Assembly: GCA_021029095.1 (NCBI GenBank)
Contig: JAJOHG010000002.1
Location: forward strand, 2,046,001 to 2,110,000
DNA: 64,000 bases
Reading direction: 5' to 3'
Origin: Phellopilus nigrolimitatus
Lineage: Eukaryota > Basidiomycota > Agaricomycetes > Hymenochaetales > Hymenochaetaceae
Part shown: piece after piece, positions 1-11,590 of the stretch
Position numbering within the stretch: position 1 is the stretch's first letter
Layout of the letters: each line of letters opens with the position of its first letter
Position numbers and translations under genes: made by a program
Notes under the pieces: model-generated
Database searches by the model: none
What the model saw: only the letters and a program-made list of their open reading frames with translations
Told to the model about the DNA's origin: nothing

Positions 1-585
1 TAGAAACCAACTTGTTCCATAACGATAGGAAAAAATACCGAGTACTGGTAGACACATGAAGGTTGCGCATGGAAGAGATCATTGAGCCCGTTCTGCATCG
101 TCTTCCAATTCACAAGGCTATGCAAGTAAGATCTGTATGACGACCACTCTTCCAAGGCGGAAAGAATTAGTCGGAACCACCTGGAAAGAGAGCATAAAGA
201 AAAATCATAAAGCGCTTAAAGAAGAAGTTTACAATTGGACGTGGCGCCGGTCAGCCGTGTCAAGTTCACACTTTGCAAGTCCTTCACAATAATGCAACAG
301 GTACTCTATTGTTCCCTATTGATTTAGAATAAATCCGGCGCATAACCAATATGAATACCGATAGCTGAACTTACATGATAAAAAACAATCTTTTTATGAC
401 AATCGTGCATCTTGTGAACCATGTCTTCAATGATAGACGCATCCTCCAAAGTGAAGATCTGGTCGTTTCCGACAAACGGGACAGGAGCTGGGATTCGGCG
501 ATGCTTTCTTGAGAGGTATCTATCCGGAGCATTCTGGCGTAGAGCCAGCGAACCGTTCGTTCGAGTGGATTTGTTTGCGGACTCC
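1..585 (-). CDS. Partial hypothetical protein, 3' part runs off the window
   Basis: Three exons on the minus strand join in one consistent frame: 585-375, 315-233 and 180-1. They have GT donors at 374 and 232 and AG acceptors at 586, 316 and 181. The joined reading frame of roughly 160 residues is uninterrupted and runs off the left edge, so the C-terminus is missing. An acceptor-like CTAG at 586-589 suggests at least one further upstream exon that I could not place. The protein is soluble-looking, with a Tyr/His/Trp-rich helical second half (for example SALEEWSSYRSYL). No family is recognised. Existence of the gene is moderately supported by frame continuity over three exons. Function is unknown. 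Confidence 0.45.
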
Positions 586-1319
586 CTAGCTCAATGATGA
601 TCAGAGCGTTTATTAGCGGCAAGGAGATCTTTTGCGAGACGTCCTCGATATACGATCTTGTTGGCAGAGGGTTTCCCATGAGTCGACATCATTTATTCTT
701 GAGCATCAAGAGTGAGAGTGCAACACAATCTCGAGTCCTAATATATATCCTGACAATAGATAGCACAGCCGACAACCAGATCTTACAAGTATCGCTTCAA
801 TTCATAATTTGTCACTGAAGGCTATGACCCAGATCATAAACGTCGGAAGGAAGCAAGGGATCGCGATAACGTACCACTCGCAGTTCCCAGAGGCTATGTA
901 GCTGTACTGGGCAGTGTCATGGAACTGTCCGCGACGCCATTTTTTTTATTGTCGGCCATGGAAAGAGCCCGGTCCTCTCGATGATCTTACGCCTTAAGAA
1001 TAGATGATAAGGTAGTGTCAGCAGATGCACATGCGATGCGAATGCAATGCACACCGGCCTGACATGCACACAAACCGCCCAATTTTCTAAACTCCAGTGG
1101 CGTGTTGCTGGCCACTGGTATTGCTGGCTCATGTGGAATTCTTTAACTGTTCATGTACATAGCGGCTTGAATCCGTCGAGCTCTTAACGAGATAATTGAA
1201 AATCAAGCGTAGCGATTATGATTGTTTTGGAGGACGCGGTGACATCGTGACAGCCACGGTGGCCACTCTGATCGACAAGAGCACGTGATCCCACGGCTCT
1301 TGGGTTCAGCTGAACGACG
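586..1319. other. Spacer, promoter region of the thioesterase
   Basis: No frame here has coding character. It lies between the partial minus-strand gene and the plus-strand thioesterase and probably holds 5' exons of the former and the promoter of the latter. No clear TATA box was seen. Confidence 0.3.
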
Positions 1320-1871
1320 ATGGCCAAATCTAAGAGCAAGATATCTGCTCGATCTCGGAATGATTACCGTTACTTTCAGACTTATCGGACTCGCTGGAGT
1401 GACAACGACCAGTACTCGCACGTTAATAACTCCATTTACTACCACCTTATTGACTCCATCGTCAACACATATCTCACCGAGCGCTGCGGGTGCATACCGT
1501 CGACTTCGACAGATGCTGGCCAGTCGAACGTAGGGAACCCTCTTATCGGCCTCGTCGTCACTTCGTACTGCAGCTTCTTCGCTCCGTTGTCCTTTCCCGA
1601 GCCCATTACGCTTGGACTGAGGGTCGTGAGTCTTGGTCGGAGCTCCGTATCGTACGAGATTGGCTTCTTCTCAGGGTCGTCCACAGACTCTGAGGGTCAA
1701 AAGGAGGAAGATACGGCAAAGGCAGTTGGCGGGTATACGCACGTGTTCGTCGACCGGGTGACAAGGCGGCCTGTGAAGGTTATGAGTGCGGAATTGGAAG
1801 ATGGATTACGCGCCGTTCTCGTTGAAAACAAAGACGAAGGGCATATTGATAGCCCGAAATCGAAGCTTTAA
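1320..1871 (+). CDS. Hotdog-fold acyl-CoA thioesterase (4HBT-like)
   Basis: A single-exon protein of 183 residues. Near the N-terminus it has the hallmark RWSDNDQYSHVNNSIYY, matching the 4HBT-family pattern where the Asp and the following HVNN segment lie at the active site. The order Asp motif, central helix, then beta strands (VTSYCSFFAPLSFPEP, then SVSYEIGFF) is that of YbgC/FcbC-type single-hotdog enzymes. Such enzymes hydrolyse acyl-CoA thioesters. The start shown is the first ATG in frame and leaves a short Lys/Ser-rich leader, which might be a mitochondrial or peroxisomal sorting segment. The final residues SKL form a canonical PTS1 peroxisome-targeting tripeptide, so peroxisomal location is a reasonable inference. 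Substrate is unknown. Confidence 0.85.
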   Translation: MAKSKSKISARSRNDYRYFQTYRTRWSDNDQYSHVNNSIYYHLIDSIVNTYLTERCGCIPSTSTDAGQSNVGNPLIGLVVTSYCSFFAPLSFPEPITLGLRVVSLGRSSVSYEIGFFSGSSTDSEGQKEEDTAKAVGGYTHVFVDRVTRRPVKVMSAELEDGLRAVLVENKDEGHIDSPKSKL

Positions 1872-2230
1872 GAATATCTCAAATGCCAGGTAATGTAAAT
1901 ATTTTAAATGTAAAGCATTGACCATGCCTTCGAGTTTGCGTGGATTAACCTTGTTGGATAGATTCAAATTTGTTTGCCGCCCTGAGAGCCTCGTCAATGG
2001 ACGCGTTTCATCTTGCTTAGGAGGCCGTTCTGTGTCCGTGAAGATGCAATGTCGCATACTCATCTCATCACTTATAAGAATTTCATTCTGAGCAAGGATG
2101 CTATCCGTCCGAGAACAACTCCCCAGGTGGCCCCTTAACTCAGTAAAATATGCAGTCTGTTTAATCGACGGATATATTGAACAGGAGTACCTCTTCAAGT
2201 GGAAATTATACTAGTGTACTGCCAACGCTT
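1872..2230. other. Intergenic region between convergent thioesterase genes
   Basis: Short 3'-to-3' spacer. No coding character or structured element was recognised. Confidence 0.4.
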
Positions 2231-3519
2231 TCATAAACGACTGCCGTCGCCATACGCTTTCCTACGTGACATGCTCTCGGGTATTGTCAATGCCATCTGG
2301 GATGAGATGGCCAAACAAACTTGCTTGTTTCTCCAGACACTATCAACTTCGGATTCTGTTCTTCCATCACGTTCGGCGCTGCCAATATCGGAAGGTGCTG
2401 TCCAGATTTCGGTATACTCGTCGTGGCGGCCTTCAGACATAAAACGTGCTGAAGAGTAGATGCCGATCGTGCTCGGAGAGAAGGAGGACTTTAGGTCGGG
2501 CTTGTGCTTAAATGAAGGGATTTTCGATTTAAACTCCACGGTTAGGACTACCGTGGCGAACCAACTGAAAAAGAATGAGTCTATGTAAGCTTTTCATAAT
2601 CAGCTTTAGAAACAGATCAGCGACAGCGACATGCCTTGGCCCAGGCCGAAGCTCACGAGGAAGCAAAGCAGGCAGATTCTTCACGCAATCCGCGAAAAAC
2701 GGGATCATCTCCGGCTCCAGCGGCGCATCCGTGCGGTCCGCTAGCTGTATCCACGCGCCCCACTCAAGCTCGTTGGTCTGTGACTGATCAGAATCTATTG
2801 CGGGATGTCGTCGTGCCCTCGCCGAAATTTGTTCCTTAAATGACCGGTCTTCGGCCTTAATTTGGTAAAGGAATCTGGCGTTGGGCTTGTCGGGCGTCAT
2901 GAGAGATGGATGTCGAGTAAGTGGGATGAGCCGCACGAGTGGAGATGGGGGCGCCAAAGTAAGGCTGTCCGATGGCACGGCGAGCGTCATGTCTGGGAGC
3001 ACACCGAAGACGAGGCGCGTAGATATCTTCGTCTTTCCCTTTAGTGTTCCGTGGTGTCATAAGTCAAGCACTAGCAAACGAGATTAGCAATTTAGCGCTT
3101 ACATTCTGAATTAAATCTGCTTCTAAGTTCGATAACTTCCTCCCTTGTCGTATCCGCTTTACGCGAACTTCACATTCTCCGACCTTAGGAGACTGGAGAA
3201 AGTGCGCTGTGACGTGGATTATATCCGGATGACGCGTGGAAGCTTGTAAGTCTGCTGCACCGGACAGAATTATTCCGACAGCATAGCCTGGATGCACATC
3301 GTATTGAGAAAATCGATCAGGAACAAGAGTTTGAGGAGAGTAAGAAACCTCCTTGGGGAATTCTGAGGTAGTATTGTAAGCCAATTTATTGAGAGAAGAG
3401 ATCGGGAAATCCCACCCGCCGATACACCAAGCTTCAGAAATTTCGGCTTTGTACACCGCATCGGTTTGGATTGGGCTATTCGATGAGAGTCTCGTCTTCA
3501 GAGCAGCTCGCAAACTCAT
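2231..3519 (-). CDS. Thioesterase-like (double hotdog) family protein
   Basis: Exons 3519-3103, 3038-2635 and 2564-2231 join in frame to give the fungal thioesterase-like superfamily pattern. The N-terminal hotdog has GYAVGIILSGA and STRHPDIIHVTAHFL, followed by TRLVFGVLPDM. The C-terminal half has ELEWGAWIQLAD, IPFFADCVKNLPALL, WFATVVLTVEFKSKIP, then GRHDEYTEIWTAP and CLAISSQMAL. The last intron (2634-2565) begins GC rather than GT; using it restores Pro-Ser-Trp-Phe exactly at the conserved position. A stop-free stretch of exon 1 (about 3290-3413) bounded by GT and AG is probably a further intron whose length is a multiple of three. Predicted to act on acyl-CoA; the substrate cannot be read from sequence. 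It is unrelated in subfamily to the neighbouring 4HBT gene. Confidence 0.8.
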
Positions 3520-3923
3520 TGAAACATAAGTGGGAAGTGAGCACTATTGAGCAGTCAGAAGCAAGTTCAAATCTATTCGGTAAAGGATCGTAAAGCGAGC
3601 ACCGTACGCTTATGTAATCGTTCGCCGTATCACATGCAGATTCCACTTTCCTCTCACTCAAAAGACGTTCGAGGAGATACATTGTATGTATACAATTATA
3701 CAAGAATGCGAGCATCATTGCAGTACAAAGTAAATGTAGTGTCATACGTGATCCATGAAAGAACACAACAGAGAATAGGAAAACATGAAAGGGATAGAAC
3801 AAGAAAACTTAGAGCAGATCACAATATCGAATGTGAGAGCACGATGCAAAAATCACAGCGATCTTTCCATATTGGACACCTTCAGGGGCGCACGTGCCTC
3901 CTACCGAATCACAAAGGCTCGTT
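3520..3923. other. Intergenic region
   Basis: AT-rich spacer upstream of one minus-strand gene and downstream of another. Open frames here on both strands lack composition or motifs of a protein. Confidence 0.35.
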
Positions 3924-5971
3924 TTACTCGATAGGAAGCTCTTGAAGAATCTGGTCAATGGTTGGTCTCATCTCCGGATCAGTAACCCAGCATCGAGTTA
4001 GCAGGTTCCACATGTTGTCGTCGAGCCCGCGCTCAAGCACTTCGGGCTCTGTGGGGCGGCGCGGCCGATCCCCACTCTGCATTCTGATGAGCACCTCCGG
4101 CGTCCGCTTGACGTGTGAGAAAGGGTGCTGGCTTGTCATCAGCTGAATAGGCACGAGTTAGACATTTTCGTTGGAAACGAAGTGGAAAATGGGTAGGAGA
4201 GTATGGGAACGCACCTCGAGAACGGTCATGGAGAAGGCAAAAACGTCGGACGCGGGCGAGAGGATGCCTGGAGCAGAGCAGAGCTCCGGCGCAAACCATC
4301 TGTAGGATTCGGAGACACCGCGGCTCTGGGTAAAAGGAACCCCCGTAATATCCTCCATCATCTACTCATATAAGATATGTGAATTACAAATAATTAGAAT
4401 AGCAATTCATCCGTTAAATACCTTTGACAGTCCAAAATCTGCAAGGAGGGGTTCGCCCATTTTGTTGATGAGTATATTCGCCTGTCGATCATCAGTTAAA
4501 ATGTGAGCACAGAGAGAAATTCAAACACGTACGGCTTTTATATCTCCATGGGCGATGGGCGGGACCTGCGAATGGAGAAGTTGGAGGGCCAAGGCGACGC
4601 GCCGGATCTGAAGAATTAGACGACTGAGCATGGGGCAATAACAAATATTGAAGTTTTATAGGACGAACGATCTTCTTCCGATTGACATCCGGGTGATGAA
4701 TGACGAATCTAAGCGAGTCGCCATAATGCATCCATGGGCTGACCATGAATCTGTTGTGCAGGGTAAGCACTTAATTACAATAAAAGTAAGACGCGGTGAC
4801 ATACGGATATGGCCCATCGTTCAAAATCGCACCCCAGAAAGGGAGAATGTACTGTCCACGATCTATTTTCCACAGTTTCCGCCAGATCACGACCTCACGC
4901 AGGAAACGCTGGTTTATGAAGGAATATTCATCATTCTAAGCGGACAAGTTCTTAGCGGGTAAAAAGCGAAGCTCACGTCTCGGATTTTCGGTGTCACCTC
5001 GACACCACGGACCTGTTTTATCGCACACTTCTCCTTCCCGAGATACTCACCCTCCCAGATATCGAAGGCAGCGCTTCCTCCGACAGGGTGACTACCGAGG
5101 CGGCGAACTTCTCCATGCTTCAAATCGTAGTCTGGAAGCAGTTGGCCCGACGTTTGTTGTATCATGTAGAGATTGCTGGAAAGCCCAGCATGTCGGTAAT
5201 CACCCTGTTGGTACTGGCCCATGAACTTCGCCAAATGATTAGCTAGAATGATCGAGGTGCTGTAATCTACGTACGTTCTGCATCATGGCCATTATCTGCG
5301 TGGCCACGCTAGCGTCCTGAGCGTCCCGGGCAACCACTGTTTCGCGTATAAGATGTGTTTGGTATTGAATATCGGATAGATATTTAACAGTCTCTTCCTG
5401 ATCCTGACGTTGACTTTCTGCAAAAGTGGCCATCCAGTGGTGTATTTGCATATGCGAAGAGATCTACGGAGCAGTAAGTTGGGGATTTGTCAAATTTAAT
5501 TCGTGCAATGACGAACCTGGAAGGTTGTTAGGAAATTTTCAATTGCCTGATGACAACGTTTGACATCCTCGGCAATATCGTCTTGAAGGAAGAATTGCTT
5601 GACCTTCGAAGATTCTATCCAAGCGGTCATCTTTTCTTTGATGCTTTGAAGCAAATCGACGCTAGAGTCCACGATAGCGAGCATCTTTTCTGGCGCAATC
5701 TGTTCGCTGACGTCTTTCAATGCATAAAGGAGCGACTCGCATCTACCACCGAGTTCAACAATCTCGTGCCTGTCTCGGTCAGCGATGTCGGTCGCAACAT
5801 CAATATCACAGTAACTTACTTGTTTACCCGCACTTTCTCACAGAGCTTCAAAATCGCGAGAACAACACCCACTGCAGGTCCTAGGTATGGGACGGGAGCG
5901 AAATCAGCCGCGATGACTGCCGCCGCCCCGACAGACGCCGCGGCGACTCGAAACCCCATTCTACCAGCCAT
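3924..5971 (-). CDS. MLKL-like N-terminal domain protein kinase (catalytically complete)
   Basis: A multi-exon gene starting at ATG 5971; an in-frame stop lies just upstream. The N-terminus is hydrophobic and Ala-rich and contains APVPYLGPAVGVVLAILKLC. It continues through helical segments (ELGGRCESLLYAL, about 5769-5517, and a coiled region at about 5465-5270). This resembles the four-helix N-terminal domain annotated as MLKL-like in basidiomycete proteins. A tyrosine-kinase-like domain follows: glycine-loop region, VAIK-type lysine (KCAIKQVRG), catalytic loop HGDIKA followed in the next exon by ANILIN, LLADFGLSK, YRWFAPELC (APE), and a C-lobe ending MRPTIDQILQELP. All key residues (Lys, HGD Asp, Asn, DFG Asp) are present, so an active kinase is expected. 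About ten short introns are used. By analogy with MLKL and HeLo-type proteins the N-terminal bundle could act on membranes in regulated cell death. That is inference only. Confidence 0.8.
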
Positions 5972-6296
5972 GGGTCCAATGGTAAGAATTCAAAGACAGA
6001 CAGGATTTTAGACAAGTATTAGAGCCTTTGAAAAGGAAGACGGGTCGCGAGGGTGCGGGATGAAGCTGAGGACGCTCTCAAATGGAACGTGTTGTCCAGG
6101 TCACCACAAGGTCCTATATAGAGAGCCTGAGCGCTTGCTGTCATCGATAATCATCTTCGAAGCCATTGTAGTTGCGCAGCTTTCAGCAAGCGCCTGCACA
6201 GGAACCTACTTGAGAGTGTTGCCGGACGTTGAGTGCAAGCACCAAACTAGCCTGACTGTTGGATCGGTGTCCACTGCCTCCTTGATTCCGACCGCC
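5972..6296. other. Divergent promoter region
   Basis: Spacer between the minus-strand kinase and a plus-strand unknown gene. No defined motif was picked out. Confidence 0.35.
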
Positions 6297-7372
6297 ATGC
6301 CGATCAACATCTTTCCTGCCTCTGGATCTTCACTGCCCCCATTCAAGAGTATATTAATCAAAGGGGCATATGCGCCTTCTGCACCTATTCATCTATGTGT
6401 TTCTCATCTGCAAATCGCAGAGGACACTTCTGAAAAGATACTGTTTTTGACACCCAATCGGCAATCTTTCGCTGCGTCTCTGCAAGACTTCAACGACGGA
6501 TGGTTGGCTGAACACGCGGTGACAGGAACTACTGCGAAGCTCTTGTCTAAGGTCGACATCTAGTACGAAGATCTGCTGTCAGACAATGCTTATGCACTGC
6601 TCATTCATGGGCCAGCTACCCTCCGAGTACAGCACATTGGCTTCTACTTCTTTCGCTATTCAAACCACTGTCCAACTCTACGGCTTCGACAAGCAGGCTG
6701 GCTGTACTTCCTTATACCCCTTCCCTTCTTGTCCTGCACGAACCGTCTGCATACTTTCTCGTTTCTGATCAGGCTGACACGTAAGTTTTGCAACGGGATA
6801 TTTGGTAGCCATTCATGCTTATACTTATGTCCTGCGACAGGTTAGATTTACCGCGGTATCTACAGCTCATAACCACTGCATTGGCGACAGCTTCATTCTT
6901 ATCTTCTCGCGAAACCATTCCTGTTGTGCTTTTCGACTCGCGCTTAGGAGATCTGAAGCTACCTATCGTGAGGCCACTTACCCCCTCCCGGAGTCTTTTC
7001 GGAGACGACGAAAGGAGCGCAATTATGCGCCAGGAACGTATCGAGAGGTTTGTGGAGAAGTACTTTGAATGGACGGGGGCAGTGGTGGATGAAAACGACG
7101 CTCAACGTGCGTTTTACTTCTTCCATCTGTGTGAACTGTATTTCAACTCCCTTCACATGAACGAAGCACCTAGGACACCACCCGGACATGGAACCTTTGA
7201 CGCATCTTCGAAAACTCGGACTGGCCCCTTCAAGCTCCTAATGGAGAGGCGTGCGTCCGGAAATGAACTGGGCAGTGAACAGGTTGTTTTAGAATGGTCG
7301 GAAAGCAAGTACACGCGAAGCACAAATGCTGCGCAACCAGGAACACGCTTTATCATTCGAGGTGACAATTAA
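6297..7372 (+). CDS. Hypothetical protein, possibly a divergent RecA/Rad51-fold protein
   Basis: Three exons (6297-6562, 6616-6780, 6841-7372) join in frame into 320 residues. The first intron is supported because splicing at 6562/6616 rebuilds KVDIYYPPSTAHW across the junction and removes an in-frame TAG. Visible features are a beta-strand-like KILFLTPNRQSF followed by LQDFNDGWL, then SLLVLHEPSACFL, then TIPVVLFDSRL and LPIVRPLTP. Alternating hydrophobic strands and helices are reminiscent of RecA-like folds such as Psy3/Csm2 or Elp6, but there is no Walker A motif. I therefore treat the function as unknown. The C-terminal third (FVEKYFEWTGAV onwards) is acidic and soluble. The start was chosen as the ATG directly before [13 protein letters not shown], which looks like the conserved beginning. 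Confidence 0.55.
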
Positions 7373-7653
7373 AAACGACTTCGAATGTCTTTGTATGCCT
7401 TATGTATCATCGTAGCTACTTGTTTTCCATGTCTTGTAGGTTTGTAATAATTGATCAGAAATGCCAAAGAAAATGAATAGATTTTTTATGTGTAAAATTC
7501 TACTTTAGGCAGGTGCACGGTTTCAAACTCCGACGTTCAGGAATATGGGCGTGTCGCGTCGTCTCTTGATGCTCATCGTAACTTTGCCTCCCGACATCAA
7601 TCATGGTATGTGTGTCTACTCGTCACCAGCGAGTTCGAGCTTATGTCTTTTCG

Positions 7654-10600
7654 ATGCAGTCCTCATCGCCAACAAGGAATACCCCGCGCGGTGCGAAGCG
7701 TCAGCGCTCACCATCGCGTGTTCCCGCCGATTCAACAGCAACACCGCACGCGCGGCCACTCAACCGTCGCGCGTCGGGATCGTCCCTTCCGCCTTCCTCC
7801 CCACCTCCGCCGTTCTTGGACACGGATGAAATCTCGGACGACCAAGAGGCGGTGCAGGATGTAGACGACGAGGTAGACGAGGAAGAGGGTGACGGCGAAG
7901 ATCTGTTTGGGGAGACGCTCCAGGAGTGCGTGCATTCTTTTCTCACAAATAAACAACAGTTGGGAATTTCCATCTAATGTGAGCTTAGGGATTATGCGCC
8001 AGATGCACGGCTTGATACGTACTCCGATGCGGATATCAACGACGAAGAAGAATTCGGCGAGATGACCGTCGCTCAAAGGCGACAGGCTGAGAGAACGATG
8101 GCTCAGCGCGACCGACGAGAGGGCCAGGGCCGCCGCGGCGCGCGTGCTGCAGCACGTTCTCGTGCCCCAGACCTTCTGCAGAGTGACGAGAGCGAGGAAG
8201 AAACGCTCGATGGCGGCTTACTGTCTGGAATGAAGCGACGTGCTCGAAGACAGTATGATGAACGAGTGGAAATTGATGATGCCGCAGGCATTGAAGCAGT
8301 GAGCTTCTTCGTACACAGCTGCTATTTTATTTTTTTCTGAAACTTCTCCCGTCAGGAAATGCCTCTTGAGCAGTTGCATGATATTAAAGCCAATTCGGTT
8401 GCTGAGTGGATTTCTATCGATCGTGTGCGACGGTCTATTGCGAAGCATTTCCGCCAATTCTTGACTTCCTATACGGACGAACAAGGCAATTCTGTTCATT
8501 ATCCGCGTATCCGCAACCTTGGTGAAAGTGAGTATCTTTTTCATATAGACTGGAGTTCTGGTATTGATTTGTGGTAGACAACGCCGAATCACTCGAGGTG
8601 TCGTATACGCATCTGGCGGACGCTATGGCTGTCATCGCCTACTTCCTTGTCATCTGCCCCAGCGCGATGCTCACCATATTCGACGAGGTCGCGCTCTCCG
8701 TCGTGCTGATCTCGTACCCGAACTACGAGCGCATCCATTCTGAGATTCACGTTCGTATAACGGACTTACCCGCAACCTCGACATTGCGGGATCTCCGCCG
8801 CGTACATATCAACAACTTGGTGCGCGTCTCGGGTGTCGTCACACGCCGCAGCGGCGTGTTTCCGCAACTCAAGTATGTGAAGTTCGACTGCAGAAAGTGC
8901 AATGCGGTCCTCGGCCCATTCTACCAGGACGCCAGCAAGGAGGTCTCCATTAGCTACTGCCCGGCCTGCGAGTCTAAGGGTCCTTTCAAAGTCAATCAGG
9001 AGCAGGTGCGCAGAACCAAATATATTGCATTCAATTTTCCTTACGACTTTTTTTCGCCTTAGACCGTATATCGGAACTATCAGAAAATGACACTACAAGA
9101 GTCTCCGGGTTCTGTGCCGCCTGGTCGTCTGCCTAGACATCGAGAAGTTATCCTTCTATGGGATCTTATCGACTCTGCCAAACCTGGTGAAGAAATCGTA
9201 CGTCCTCAATGCTTTCATGTCTGTCTCTTATATATCCGACTTCGCGTGCATATAGGAAGTGATTGGTATCTATCGTAACAACTTCGATGCATCCCTAAAC
9301 TCGAAGAATGGGTTCCCTGTGTTTTCAACCGTTATCGAGGCAAATCATATCAACAAGAAGGAAGACCTCTTCGCTGCTTTCCGGCTCACTGAAGAGGACG
9401 AGAGACAGATCCGTGCTCTCGGCCGCGATGAACGAATTCGCAAACGCATCGTCAAGTCCATCGCCCCCTCGATATACGGTCACGAAGACATTAAAACCGC
9501 CATTGCTCTCTCCCTTTTCGGTGGTGTTCCGAAGGACATCAATCGCAAGCACCGCATCCGTGGAGATATCAACGTTCTTCTTCTCGGTGATCCCGGTACT
9601 GCGAAGTCACAGTTCCTAAAATATGTCGAGAAGACCGCACATCGCGCGGTGTTTACGACGGGCCAGGGCGCTTCGGCGGTTGGTCTCACTGCGAGCGTGC
9701 GCAAGGACCCGGTCACTCGCGAATGGACACTTGAGGGTGGTGCGCTCGTGATTGCGGACAAGGGCACATGCTTAATCGACGAATTTGACAAGATGAACGA
9801 TACAGACCGGACGTCAATCCATGAGGCGATGGAACAACAGTCAATCTCAATCTCAAAGGCCGGCATCGTCACGTCGCTCCAGGCGCGCTGCGCAATCATC
9901 GCGGCGGCCAATCCGATCCGCGGGCGTTACAATCCAACGATCCCGTTCCAGCAGAACGTAGAGCTGACAGAACCGATCCTGTCACGTTTCGATGTGCTTT
10001 GTGTTGTCAAGGACTCGGTGGATCCCGTTGCCGATGAGCTTCTTGCGAAGTTCGTCGTCGGGAGCCATCGCCGGAGCCATCCTCAATTTGACGCCGAGAC
10101 GGAAGAGATGGACGTAGGGACCTCCCTTGACGAGGACGTTAGTATCTCATTTCAGGAGTTTGTTTGATGATGTTCTGACTTTGTCCCGTTCTTTTAGATG
10201 ATTCCTCAGGATGTTCTTCGCAAGTACATCATGTACGCTCGGGAAAAGATCCGACCAAAACTCTTTGACCTCGACCAGGAGAAACTCTCGCGCCTCTTTG
10301 CAGACCTCCGCAGAGAGTCCATGGCTACTGGCTCCGTCCCTATTACTGTCCGTCATCTCGAGAGCATGATTCGTATGGCTGAGGCCAGTGCGAAGATGCA
10401 CCTCCGGGAGTACGTGCGTGGCGACGATATTGACCTCGCCATCTCGGTTATGGTGGGCAGCTTTGTCAGTGCTCAGAAAACTTCGATCAAAAGGACGCTC
10501 GAAAGGGTAAGCTTTCAGTCTAATCTTTCTTTTACTGGTTGCTAAAGTAATACTCCGAAACCTGTAGGGCTTCCGCAAGTACCTCACTCAGGCCAGAGAC

Positions 10601-10905
10601 CACGAAGAACTCTTGTCCTTCCTCTTGGGCCAGATCATCAAGGAGAAAGTCCGTCACTACCAACTGCAACACCACGAACAGCCAGAGAAGGTCTCCATCA
10701 ATGTGTCCGACCTGGATGAACGGGTGCGTGATATCGACTATCATCAGTTAATAACTCGTTTTAAATTGGTTTCTCGTTCTTTTCCCAGGCCAAAGAGCAC
10801 GATATTTTTGACACGCAACCCTTCCTTCGCTCACGCCTATTTACTGCAAACGGCTACCGCCTGATTGACGAAGTCATCGAGAAAACGTTCCGACGCGATT
10901 TGTGA
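7654..10905 (+). CDS. MCM2: DNA replication licensing factor MCM2 (MCM helicase subunit)
   Basis: A multi-exon gene encoding a full-length MCM2. The acidic, phospho-acceptor-rich N-terminal tail is followed by [16 protein letters not shown] and a basic segment. The MCM OB/zinc region follows, with CRKC...CPAC at about 8890-8970, preceded by [15 protein letters not shown]. The AAA+ ATPase has Walker [10 protein letters not shown] (about 9590), Walker [10 protein letters not shown] (about 9770), sensor [10 protein letters not shown] and arginine finger LSRFD. A C-terminal winged-helix region ends at 10905. MCM2 is one of six subunits of the MCM2-7 replicative helicase loaded at origins by ORC, CDC6 and CDT1. 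The start at 7654 is the first ATG giving the expected Ser/Pro-rich tail; 7603 is an in-frame alternative. All essential ATPase motifs are intact. CDC6, its loader, lies about 7 kb away. Confidence 0.95.
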
Positions 10906-11106
10906 ATCTTATGAAATATATCGGAACTGTTGTTATTTTGTAAACTCTTAAGTCCTGTGTACCATCCTCTACATATTTGTTTGGCTTGTATCCCTGATTG
11001 ATTATCTAATTGTCAATTGTTTAACCTGCATTTCTAAGAACTTTGAGATATACACTTTTTTAAAGTAATTTTTTCGTTTCTGGTTTGTGGCTTGACGACC
11101 TCTAAG

Positions 11107-11364
11107 AGCCGTGCCGATCGCCGTAGGAGGATTGGCGGTTATCTCTTTTTACCACATACTGTGTTTATTCCGCCCGACAGGTCGGCCGGTTAGCGCAGTA
11201 AACCATTTCCTTAGCCACTACATCACCGCGCTCGTACCCTTCCTTATCGTACCCAGGGATATTGCCTCCGCCTGATTGAGGGATTGTATAGATTTCGGCG
11301 AATTGCAAAAGACAATTTAGACCGTGAAAAAGAAGCTAAGAAGGTTAAAGACAAAGGGGTCTAA
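11107..11364 (+). other. Candidate small exon pair: short membrane-protein-like coding fragment
   Basis: Downstream of MCM2 the plus strand has an open stretch after an acceptor-like CTCTAAG. It reads VGGLAVISFYHILCLFR then SAVNHFLSHYITAL. If a 50-odd-bp intron from the GTACCC at about 11238 is removed, it continues as LYRFRRIAKDNLDREKEAK to a stop at 11364. One hydrophobic helix followed by a charged tail looks like a small integral membrane protein, but no start exon could be placed. It could be a relic, an unannotated small gene, or chance. Confidence 0.3.
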
Positions 11365-11590
11365 TCCTATGTACTTTCTTCGAGTATCTTTTTGTTTCGC
11401 ATGTCATGTATTTAGCTCGTGCTCGTTAACTAGGAAGTCCGTATATTCCACCGTCTCCGATCTATCGCACTGTATTTTTTTGCATTGAGTCCATGTGACA
11501 TGTAAGAAAGCTGAATAATTCAAAAAATGTACGCGTTTGAAATCATGTATACTATAACATATTCTTACTACGTTCTCGAAAACTTAATAT

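Noticed and set aside
3476..3945. Open frames of 108 (minus) and 132 (plus) residues between the thioesterase and kinase genes
   Set aside because: They overlap each other and the thioesterase 5' end, with no coding composition.
11176..11260. Possible tRNA (GGTTAGCGCAGT resembles an A box)
   Set aside because: No B box or pairable acceptor stem follows at the required distance.
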